Below are positions 57,901 to 64,000 of a stretch of 64,000 nt of DNA, in pieces. Position numbers and translations under genes: made by a program. The notes below the pieces were generated by a model. That model saw nothing but the letters and a program-made list of their open reading frames with translations, had not been told where the DNA came from and ran no database searches. Positions within the stretch are counted from its first letter, which is position 1; every line of letters begins with the position of its first letter. This DNA comes from Brasenia schreberi. Taxonomy: Eukaryota; Streptophyta; Magnoliopsida; Nymphaeales; Cabombaceae. The stretch is taken from NCBI GenBank assembly GCA_036023115.1, contig JAYKKT010000091.1, forward strand, positions 31,009,501-31,073,500. The letters are read 5' to 3'.

Positions 57901-58470
57901 GTTAGATGTAGACGTGTAACATATAGTGTACATCACTTGATACCAACAAGATTTTTGAAACGGTACACCTGTGTGTCATAAACGGCGTTCATATTGTAAG
58001 ATACAGAGCATATGGTACGTAAATGGGCTGTATTCTACCCATATTAAATCATTTAGCCTTTACTACTGCAACGCTTGTTGGCTGTTCCAATAAGGGGTCT
58101 GCGTTCATAACTTGAAAACTTGGATTTTGAATTATATTAGTGTATCCTAATTCCTCAGTTTGTGACCGATCTGCTGTTTATTAATGTTGAACTCTGTACT
58201 ATTCAGGTGGAGTTTGTCAGGACGTTGATAGTGAAGGCTGGCATAGCGGCTGTTCCAGGACGTGCATTTTTCCATACAACACCAACAATCTGCAATACCG
58301 TTCATGCAAAACCTTTACCATCATCTCAATCTCCAGAAGAAAACAAATGTCCTGGTTACCAGACGAGGTATGTAAGATTTGCTTTCTGTAAGAAAGAGGC
58401 CACACTATATGCTGCTGCCACCAAATTGGGTGAACTTGTAGATGGAGATGGGCGTTTGAATCTAGACTAG
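37224..58470 (+). CDS. PLP-dependent aminotransferase, kynurenine/glutamine transaminase-like (9 exons)
   Basis: Spliced CDS: 37224-37417, 38582-38712, 38827-38912, 39018-39112, 41224-41320, 43261-43375, 51111-51265, 51351-51476, 58207-58470, giving 420 residues. It is a fold-type I aminotransferase of the KAT/CCBL family that moves an amino group from an amino acid (kynurenine, glutamine or methionine-type substrates in relatives) to a 2-oxo acid. The substrate here is not proven. Visible landmarks are [12 protein letters not shown] (35-46), the cofactor-phosphate loop GQTEA (97-101), SPNNPTGK with Asn172, Asp200-Glu201 and Tyr203, the PLP-anchoring SSISKTFS with Lys234, GWRIGWA (240-246), and RYVRFAF with Arg390 for substrate carboxylate. 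Length and motif order are complete, with no in-frame stop, so the gene looks functional. No obvious transit peptide follows the ATG. Large introns 4-6 and 8 are filled with transposons. Confidence 0.93.
38050..38413. mobile_element. hAT-type miniature element (type 2) in intron 1
   Basis: A 364-bp insertion is flanked by the 8-bp duplication CTTTTACG (38042-38049) / CTTGTACG (38414-38421), with one mismatch. The ends TAGACATGTCCAGTTTGG and TAGACATGGCTGGTTCGG are inverted repeats, and the interior is GGAACCG-rich. It is the same family as 32659-32931. It is fully intronic. Confidence 0.82.
38582..38712 (+). CDS. Aminotransferase exon 2
   Basis: Codes residues 65-109, including [14 protein letters not shown] and [11 protein letters not shown]. 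Acceptor CACAG|GCATG; donor CAA|GTATCT, one base into codon 109. Confidence 0.92.
38827..38912 (+). CDS. Aminotransferase exon 3
   Basis: Codes residues 109-137 ([28 protein letters not shown] as read across the exon). Acceptor CTCAG|CAATT; donor CCG|GTGAGC at a codon boundary. The 114-bp and 105-bp introns on either side are the compact ancestral kind. Confidence 0.92.
39018..39112 (+). CDS. Aminotransferase exon 4
   Basis: Codes residues 138-169 ([26 protein letters not shown]). Acceptor TTAAG|GTTTAT; donor AACAG|GTTAGC, two bases into the Ser169 codon. Confidence 0.92.
39441..40441 (-). mobile_element. 5'-truncated RTE insertion in intron 4
   Basis: A 1001-bp antisense insertion is flanked by the perfect 14-bp duplication TGTTCTACTGTTTA (39427-39440 and 40442-40455). 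It starts on the plus strand with CAA repeats, the reverse of the TTG tail. It carries the 3' third of the RTE: minus-strand frames 40459-40271 and 40257-40036 encode the RT catalytic [14 protein letters not shown] region (FADD intact). The 5' part of the element was never inserted, typical of target-primed reverse transcription. Confidence 0.88.
40495..40623 (+). mobile_element. RTE head-plus-tail mini-element in intron 4
   Basis: A 129-bp insertion has a perfect 17-bp duplication TATATATTCATCATAAA (40478-40494 and 40624-40640). It joins a shortened RTE leader (GACAGCCCGCGTAAAACTTTG, about 40525) directly to the RTE 3' tail (CATGTAGCCGACCCC, about 40574), ending in TAG/TTG-like repeats. It has the same architecture as 8350-8522. 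Confidence 0.82.
40895..40937 (+). mobile_element. 43-bp RTE tail insertion in intron 4
   Basis: Only the last 43 bp of the RTE 3' end (TAGCCGACCCCGTCTAGTAT...GTTGTTG) are inserted, between perfect 18-bp duplications TATCTTAATGTGACCATA (40877-40894 and 40938-40955). It is an extreme 5' truncation. Confidence 0.9.
41224..41320 (+). CDS. Aminotransferase exon 5
   Basis: Codes residues 169-201 ([28 protein letters not shown]), with the cofactor-contacting Asn172 and Asp200. Acceptor TTTAG|TCCAAA; donor GATGAA|GTATGT. Confidence 0.92.
41501..41955. repeat. Tandem repeat in intron 5
   Basis: The unit period is 207 bp: CAATAAAGTGGGGCA..GGAAG recurs at 41501 and 41708. Each unit itself holds two diverged halves around ACCAAGGTAGTTG.ACATCAT and TTGTGT..CTTAGG.TATC. 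About 2.2 units are present. Origin unknown. Confidence 0.85.
42787..43062 (-). mobile_element. Diverged RTE head-plus-tail element in intron 5
   Basis: On the minus strand 43056-42955 matches the RTE 5' leader (TGTAAGGAATCACC, GGAGGGTTG..CATAGCCGACAACTAGCG). About 42830-42795 matches the 3' tail (CCATTTAGTGTGAAAAAGGC). Roughly 120 bp of other sequence lies between. An 11-bp repeat GATTTGGCTTC at 42776-42786 and 43063-43073 may be the target duplication. It is older than the other mini-elements. Confidence 0.6.
43261..43375 (+). CDS. Aminotransferase exon 6
   Basis: Codes residues 202-240 ([21 protein letters not shown].., [10 protein letters not shown]), including the PLP-binding Lys234. 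Acceptor ATGCAG|GTTTAT; donor ACTG|GTACTT, one base into Gly240. Confidence 0.93.
43376..44642 (+). other. Intron 6, 5' portion
   Basis: Intronic AT-rich sequence without a recognisable element, except a CA/TA microsatellite at about 44060-44150 (mixed ATAT, GTGTGT and a final (CA)n). It ends in the hAT target duplication at 44643-44650. Confidence 0.6.
45436..46674 (+). mobile_element. 5'-truncated RTE fragment in the hAT element
   Basis: Begins inside the RT domain (ATGAAATTGTGAGAAAG, about 45436) and ends with the RTE tail and TTG repeats at 46674. Frames 45512-45736, 45723-45992 and 46293-46526 encode [33 protein letters not shown] and [14 protein letters not shown], so the RT motifs are visible but frameshifted. 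It separates the hATC domain from the acidic tail of the hAT gene. No target duplication was found, so the 5' junction may be rearranged. Confidence 0.8.
46996..48542 (-). mobile_element. 5'-truncated, internally deleted RTE in the hAT element
   Basis: A 1547-bp antisense insertion has a perfect 15-bp duplication AAGTGAATATCAATA (46981-46995 and 48543-48557). Minus-strand frames 48555-47971 and 47958-47281 cover the RT N-terminus ([20 protein letters not shown]) and palm ([28 protein letters not shown]), with a stop near 47968. At 47280 the frame jumps to the C-terminal block ([14 protein letters not shown]), so a few hundred bases are missing there. It lies 321 bp from an oppositely oriented RTE copy. 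Confidence 0.88.
50887..51110 (+). other. Intron 6, 3' end
   Basis: Unique-looking intron sequence between the hAT target duplication and the acceptor TGATAG at 51105-51110. No element was recognised. Confidence 0.6.
51111..51265 (+). CDS. Aminotransferase exon 7
   Basis: Codes residues 240-291 ([44 protein letters not shown]). Acceptor GATAG|GTTGG; donor GAGCT|GTAAGG. Confidence 0.93.
51351..51476 (+). CDS. Aminotransferase exon 8
   Basis: Codes residues 292-333 ([38 protein letters not shown]). It lies after an 85-bp intron. Acceptor TTCTAG|AATTAT; donor CTGAT|GTGAGT at a codon boundary. Confidence 0.93.
51961..52680 (+). pseudogene. RTE copy C endonuclease domain
   Basis: This AP-type endonuclease, which nicks the target so that reverse transcription can start, reads [30 protein letters not shown] and ETKWVG (Glu block). 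After an in-frame TGA near 52190 it continues with [32 protein letters not shown] (Asp/Asn block) and, past a frameshift near 52480, [21 protein letters not shown] and [10 protein letters not shown]. The final His block is TQHRLLV. At least one stop and one frameshift disable it. Confidence 0.85.
52825..54804 (+). pseudogene. RTE copy C reverse transcriptase, almost intact
   Basis: Three in-order open segments are separated only by single stops at 53632 (TAA) and 54427 (TGA). The first, 52825-53634 (269 codons), is the linker and RT N-terminus ([55 protein letters not shown]). The second, 53668-54429 (253 codons), is the RT palm ([40 protein letters not shown] with the catalytic FADD). The third, 54457-54804, is the C-terminal [32 protein letters not shown] domain. 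The enzyme makes element cDNA at the nicked target. It is the best guide to the family consensus. Confidence 0.88.
54857..57400 (-). pseudogene. RTE copy B coding remains
   Basis: Reversed RT C-terminus to endonuclease of copy B. Minus-strand frames include 55364-55131 ([23 protein letters not shown]) and 56979-56704 (endonuclease [42 protein letters not shown]). Numerous stops and frameshifts; part of the RT linker around 56230-56650 is replaced by unrelated sequence. Confidence 0.78.
57778..58206 (+). other. Intron 8, 3' end
   Basis: AT-rich intron sequence between the target duplication of copy B and the acceptor TATTCAG at 58200-58206. Nothing else recognised. Confidence 0.6.
58207..58470 (+). 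CDS. Aminotransferase exon 9 (last)
   Basis: Codes residues 334-420 ([49 protein letters not shown]) and the TAG stop at 58468-58470. Arg390 in YVRFAF is the expected substrate-carboxylate ligand. A loop of about 28 residues between FFH and RYVRF (Pro/Ser/Cys-containing) is typical of plant members, where it varies in length. Confidence 0.93.
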   Translation: MEFVRTLIVKAGIAAVPGRAFFHTTPTICNTVHAKPLPSSQSPEENKCPGYQTRYVRFAFCKKEATLYAAATKLGELVDGDGRLNLD

Positions 58471-58590
58471 CTCTCTCAAGGTGCATTTGGTTCTGAAACT
58501 TTCAAATTCATCTACGATGTTGTAAATATTCTTTGACGCTAAATTGTACCGTATTTTAGGATATGATCTTATGCTTTATTTTCTTTATTC

Positions 58591-58596
58591 AATAAA
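58591..58596 (+). terminator. Candidate polyadenylation signal of the aminotransferase
   Basis: AATAAA lies 121 bp after the stop codon in an AT-rich 3' flank that fits a plant 3' UTR. The cleavage site was not determined. Confidence 0.45.
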
Positions 58597-58799
58597 TTAA
58601 AACTTAAAAAGTTAGAATTCTATAGAAGTAGAAAAACAAAATATTGGTTCGATTATATCATCTCATATGATGTGGATCGTACTAATGGTGCAATTCACCC
58701 CAACATCAGTACTGCTGCAATTATCAATGTGAATACTGATATCTCATCATGTCTGATCTAACATCGGTTATTTTTGTAATACCGGATTTGGCCATTCTT

Positions 58800-61700
58800 G
58801 GCACTAAATCCATAGAAAATGGGAAGACAGGTTGAATATTTTGTAAATTGTATTTTGATATTTTGTAATTTGCATTTTGATGGTTGGCTATTAGTTGTCT
58901 AATCTATTATATGTTGCATGTTGAATGTTTTTATTTTAGACCGTTTTATTATTATTTTTACCAAATAATTTAAAATAAATTCAAGAATATGTGTATCCGA
59001 ATTGACAAAACTGAAAAACTAAATGGTTTAAATTTTCAAACATGAAAAAGATGTATCCCGTTGGTGCTTACACTAGAAAGTGTAAACTATGTATTAAGGA
59101 AAACAATTTTACCCCTTACTCTCAATGCAATAGAAGAGAAAAAGAAAATGTATAAAATATTTCTTAAAGATGACACAATAGCCGAAACTATAATGCTCAC
59201 ATATACGAAGGATGATCTAATTAGGCTCTTTGGGGAATACGAGATCGTAAAATAGTTGTTTAACTCAGTAACAACTAAATATGATATTATAACGAAGTTA
59301 CATATTCAATTGTTACTACAAAAATATAACTCTTATAAAATAAAATGAGATAATATAGTAGAATATGTGAACCAGATGCTGGTAATGGAAAGAGACTTAG
59401 CTGTATCAAAATCAGTCATCCTAAAGCAATGCAAATATCCATTATCGTAAACAATCTTCCTCCTTTATAGAATATGGTTGTCTTGCCATTGCATTTAGAT
59501 TAGGGGCTAAAACAAATCTTTTTGAGTTACCCTTAAACTAGCAATTGAACAAGAGCACATAAATAAAAATAAGAAGGATAAATTGCTATTAGCTTAAGAT
59601 GAGATAGGGTAAAGTTCTAAACCAAACAAAAAGTTTGGCAAGAATAAAAAGAAAGGCAGTCGATCTCTTAAGAAATTGCAGGAAATCGCTTTTCGATTCA
59701 AGTGCTTCAATTGTGGAAAAATATAGTACTATAAGAAAGATTGCCATAACAAAAAGACTAATGGTGGAAACACCTAACAATGCAGTAAATCAAAGAAGTA
59801 AGACATAATTTGCATGGTTTCTAAATGCTTTTACATAGATCGCCCAATAACTAGTTGGTGGATTGATTTAGGAGCAAAAAGATATATCTCAAAGAGCAAG
59901 GAAAGGATATGAACCTAAAGGAATATAAACCAGGAGAATATCAGGTATATATGAGAGATAACATATATATATATATATATATATATATTAGTACATAAAT
60001 CTAAGGCACTTAAATTATTCAAAAATTATAAGCATAAAGTTGAGAATCAACTAGGGCATACAATCAAAATTTTAAGATCTGATCGAGGCAGATAGTACAC
60101 CTCTACATATGTTTTTAGAATTTTGTAAAGACTTTGATATTTTAAAACAAAATACAATGCTCATGACACCTCAACAAAATGATTTAGCAGAAAGATATAA
60201 CAGGACCTTACTAAATATGATAAGGTATATGTTAATAAATATTTCTCTACCAAGGGTATTTTAGGGAGAAACAGTAAGTACAATCATGTATATACTAAAC
60301 AAAGGATCATATAAGGTTGTATTTTTTACACCATATGAGATGTGGTTTGGAAATAAACCAAACCTAGGTTATCTTAGAAGGTGAGGATCAATTGTACATG
60401 TGAAGATCCTTGATCAGTATAGGGATAAGCTATATAACAGGTCCGTGAGATGTGTATTCATTAGATATCCTAAAGGATCTAGAGGATATTGATTTTATCA
60501 TAGATTAATAGAAAGAAGGGATGTTGAATTCTTAGAAGAGACTAAGAATGATATTCTTGAGAATGATGATGAATGTGTTGATAATCTATTAGATCTAGAT
60601 CTATCATCATTTGAACAAATAGATGATGATCTTCTTGAAACCGAAAACTTAAGTGGATATAAAAGACCTACGATCACACCGTCCTAATTAAAGGATTATC
60701 ATACTTACCTTGTATAGGAAGTGTGCAATTCGATGAATTTAGATGAGCTGACTGACAACTTGACATATCAACAGGCTATTAATTCATCTGAATCGTTAGA
60801 TTGAAAAAAATTATAGATGAGAAAATTGAATCCATTGAGAAAAACCAGTATGAGAATTGGTTGATTTGTCAAAAGAAAGGAAAATCAAAGGTTGTAAATT
60901 AGTTCTTAAAAAAAATATAAAGTTGATGGGTATACCAACAAGTTTAAAGCGAGATTGGTTGCAAAAAGATTCTCGCAAAAGGAGGAGATAGATTATAGTG
61001 AGACATATTCTCTTATTGTGAAATTTGTATCCATAATAATAATTTTGGCAATTTCAATATATTATGATTTGAATTTACATCTGTTAGATATAAAAACTAT
61101 TTTTCTAAATGAAGATTTAGATGAATTCATATATATGCAACAATGAGAAGGATATAGTGTTATAGGCTAAAATGATAAAGTATATATGTTGAAAAAAACT
61201 CTATATGGCCTTAAATAGTCACCTTGTTAATGATATTTGACTTTTCAAAATGTTATAATTGAACTTGGGTTCGTGGCTAATGAACTTGATCATTGTGTGT
61301 ATGTTTAGAACAGTGGGAATTACTTTGTTGTTCTATCGTTATATATAGGTGGTATATTTTTGATTGAGAATGACAATGATAGATTGTCAAAAGCAAGTCA
61401 TTATTAAACTCCAGGTTCGAAATGAAGTAAAGAAGAGAAATATCTAGGAATAATGATTTATCGAGATAGAGAATCGAAACCCTTATGCCTAAGTCAGGAG
61501 AGAGATATAGATTATATCATCAAGAAGTTTAAAATAGGTGAATGGAAGCCTTCAACTATACCCGTTTCGAAAGAGGTCAAATTGAGTAAGGTTGATTGTT
61601 CTAGTAGGGGAGATAAGAAGCTTAATGTTCCTTATGCACAAGTTGTTAGTAGATTGATGTATGTTATGTTATGTACAAGACGTGATATCAACTTCGATGT

Positions 61701-62760
61701 TGGTCTTGTAAGTAGATATCAAAGTAATCTAGGTTGACAACATTAGATAGCTGTGAAAAGAATTATAAAATATCTTAAAGGAATAAAAGACTTAAAAAGT
61801 GTTTTAAGCAAGCGAACTGAAAGTTGTAGGATACTCAGATGCTAGTTTTGTTGAGAGCAAAGATGACAATAAATCAACCTTTTAATAAATATTTTTATTT
61901 GGAGGTAGAGTTGTTTCTTGAGCTTATAAGAAACAGGGTTGTGTAGCATTATATACACAAAAAGCTAAATATGGTGCTTGCAGTATGACTACAACAAGTG
62001 TCATTTGGATAAGCCACTTTGTACCTCATCTTAAGTTGGGTATAGCCAATGAGCTTGTTGTCATTTATTATGACAACAATACAATCATTAATCTAATTAA
62101 GAGTGAAGTTGATAGCTCCAAAAGCAAGCATATAATGGTTAAGTACCACGATGTTCATGATATGGTTAAAAGAAATGAGATATCTATATCATATATGTCA
62201 ACTAATGATATGTTGGCAGATCCCTTTACCAAAAGTATAACAGAGAACTTTTCTCAAATCATATTGCAAACATGGGTTTGAGGTTTGTTTGAAGTGTATT
62301 AAATTACATGATGATAATTATTGTGTAGAAAAGAATGTATTATATATGAAAAACCACGTAACGTGTGTCGATTGCAATTACACTTACAATTATAGTTTGA
62401 TAGTAAATCCATAGAAAACAGGAAGACATACCATCTTTCTAAATTAAATGGATACATTACCTAAAATATAAAAACGTATATGTTAAAACAAGATTAATGG
62501 CTTGTAACAGAAAGCAGAGAACAAGAAAAATAGAGAAGATGAAGTCGGTTTATATAGAAAGTTTTTGCTATAAATATTATAGCGAATACAGTAGAAAAAA
62601 CAAGAAAAAGAATACAATTGTTCTTCTTTGGTAATCTGTTTGCGGGTAACCGTGAATCCACCAGCTCCCATTTCTTCTCTTCTTTTTTTGTTGAGCGAGT
62701 CTTCTTCAATTCTTCTACTCTTCCGTTGTATAACTGAGGACTACAGTGAAGATCCTACAT
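58800..62760 (+). mobile_element. Decayed Ty1/copia element, sense strand
   Basis: The copia gene order is visible from 59050 to 62280. A short homologous phrase TAAATCCATAGAAAA..GGAAGACA at about 58804 and 62404 marks the probable LTR pair. Exact LTR ends and a target duplication could not be fixed. A (TA)n run interrupts the interior at 59967-59989. Confidence 0.65.
59050..62280 (+). pseudogene. Copia gag-pol relic
   Basis: Order in shifting frames: a gag remnant at 59061-59255; a zinc knuckle CFNCGK..YYKKDC at about 59705-59748; a protease start SWWIDLGAKRYISK near 59848, with the catalytic DSG changed to DLG; and the integrase core end RSDRG..YTSTYVF, MTPQQNDLAERYNRTLLNMIRYML and TPYEMWFGNKPNLGYL (60070-60380). 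Then comes RT KFKARLVAKRFSQKEEIDYSETYS (60940-61010), with DIKTIFLNEDLDEFIYM at 61090 and YGLK at 61206. A later RT segment YLGIMIYRDRESKPLCLSQE lies at 61441. RNase H remains SKHIMVKYH and ISYMSTNDMLADPFTKS follow at about 62135-62250. Many stops; dead. It continues past the host gene's 3' flank. Confidence 0.82.
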
Positions 62761-63890
62761 GAGGTAAAGAAACCCATCAATTTCTGTTTCGTGTAGAAAT
62801 TAATCTTTACTATGGCCATTTAGTTACAACACAAAAGCCCAAAGCAAACATAACCTGAAAAGTCTGCATTTCCACCCGAAGTGACAAAATCAGTTTCTCT
62901 TGACCTGTTTTGACATGAGCCTGGAATTAACAGGACACGGAATATGAGATTGCTGGAAATATAAGATTTGATACAGAATATCCAGCTTCGAACAACCCAG
63001 AAGAGTGTTAGAGCCCACCCAAAGCGACGAAACCTTAATGTGTTTCAGTGGACATGCTTCTTACACATGAAATTAGATAAGGGCAGACCCGTTACATTTC
63101 CCCCCCCAATAAAGTTACGATTTCATTAATTATATGAAATACAAAACGAGGTTTGCTTCATCGATGAAGCGAAAGATGTAAGAGGTCACAGGATTAAAAC
63201 CAATCAAGCACATAAATATTCATTACATATGAATCTAGATATGGCTGGTTCCATTTTTCCTGAAACCAGCCATGTCCATATGAGTAAGGCTGGTGAGTGC
63301 ATTCATCAGCAGTTCTCATTGCTGAAGCGCAACTTTCAACCGGCGAGTGACTAATCTCTTGGAAGGCTCTTCATTTTAAGTACAAATTCTCCAGAGACTA
63401 AAGGCACGAAGTGCTGGAGTAGTAGCGACAATATTCAGGAAGGTATCTGGCATTGTTCCAGGGACCTTGTTGGCCGATTGCTCTCAAATAGGGAATTCAA
63501 TACGAAGCGGCCGGGCGAACCAGACAGATTACAACAAATTGACTCGATTGTATTGCACTGTTGTCTTCAAAATCTAACTTGGTATTGGCTAATGTGACCT
63601 TCATTATGTTTTCTAAAAGAACCTAAATCAAAACTCAACGAAAGCCCAAACCAAAATTAAAAGTGCAACCAAACTAAAGACAGTGGATCCCAAAAACGCC
63701 ACGAAACTAGAACCAGAAGTGGTGATATTGCCGCTAGAACCTGAACCTGATGGGCTCCTGTTTGGTTATAGTTCTAGGTTCTGAGGGAACAGGCACTGTC
63801 ATGTTGAGCCACAGGTTCCGGTTTACCCGAAACCAATCATTTCTAGAGCAGGATGCAATCTGTCACGATGGTTTACTAAGAGCAATTTTA
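62761..63890. other. Unassigned sequence at the right edge
   Basis: No ORF or RNA recognised. 63235-63277 contains a near-palindrome of ATGGCTGGTTCC / GGAAACCAGCCAT character, flanked by ATATGAAT/ATATGAGT. It resembles a shrunken hAT miniature element like those at 32659 and 38050. 63720-63840 again has GGAACC/GGTTCC-rich text. Confidence 0.35.

Positions 63891-63951
<61 letters not shown>
63891..63951. repeat. (TA)n microsatellite
   Basis: About 29 uninterrupted TA dinucleotides. Confidence 0.95.
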
Positions 63952-63955
<4 letters not shown>

Positions 63956-64000
63956 TGGTGAATTCTCACCGTCCATCTCCAATCTCATCAAATCTCAAGT

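Overview
This is nuclear DNA from a flowering plant. It is AT-rich and intron-bearing, and it holds one recognisable host gene in a dense, multiply nested bed of transposable elements. Nothing here fixes the species. The host gene is a plant-type, PLP-dependent class I aminotransferase of the kynurenine/glutamine transaminase (KAT/CCBL-like) family. It lies on the + strand in nine exons between 37224 and 58470. All eight introns have GT..AG ends, all phases match, and the spliced product is 420 residues with its catalytic lysine. About 20 kb of its 21-kb span is intron, and most of that is transposon.

Left part (1-8562): relics of a Ty1/copia gag (minus), a Mutator-like (MULE) transposase with an OTU-like tail (plus), a plant mobile domain (MAIL/PMD) gene (minus), and the 3' end of a Ty3/gypsy element (minus). 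A 173-bp mini-element made of the head and tail of a local non-LTR retrotransposon follows.

Nested block (8563-29706): a decayed Ty1/copia element (minus, ATAAA target duplication) is split by a full-length APE/RT non-LTR element (RTE-like, ending in TTG repeats). That element is itself split twice. One insertion is a young, 9.37-kb, LARD-like LTR element with 2.18-kb near-identical LTRs and a CTTAC duplication. The other is a 3.3-kb antisense solo LTR of a related family with an ATAAA duplication, and its U3 region carries a captured fragment of a host Rab GDI coding sequence.

Middle (29707-37223): two hAT-type miniature elements with perfect 8-bp target duplications, a second MULE relic, several TA/CA microsatellites, and the aminotransferase promoter region.

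Host gene (37224-58470): intron 1 carries a hAT miniature element. Introns 4 and 5 carry 5'-truncated or head-to-tail RTE insertions and a tandem repeat. Intron 6 carries a 6.2-kb hAT element (8-bp duplication GTTTCTAC, antisense) interrupted by two RTE fragments in opposite orientation. Intron 8 carries an antisense RTE interrupted by a sense RTE.

Right part (58471-64000): a very decayed sense Ty1/copia element (about 58.8-62.5 kb), then unassigned sequence and a TA microsatellite.

The insertion order can be read from the target duplications. Apart from the aminotransferase, the one long undamaged frame of note is the 442-codon ORF inside the LARD-like element. All transposase and polymerase genes are interrupted by stops or frameshifts. 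Family assignments rest on remembered protein motifs, not on searches.
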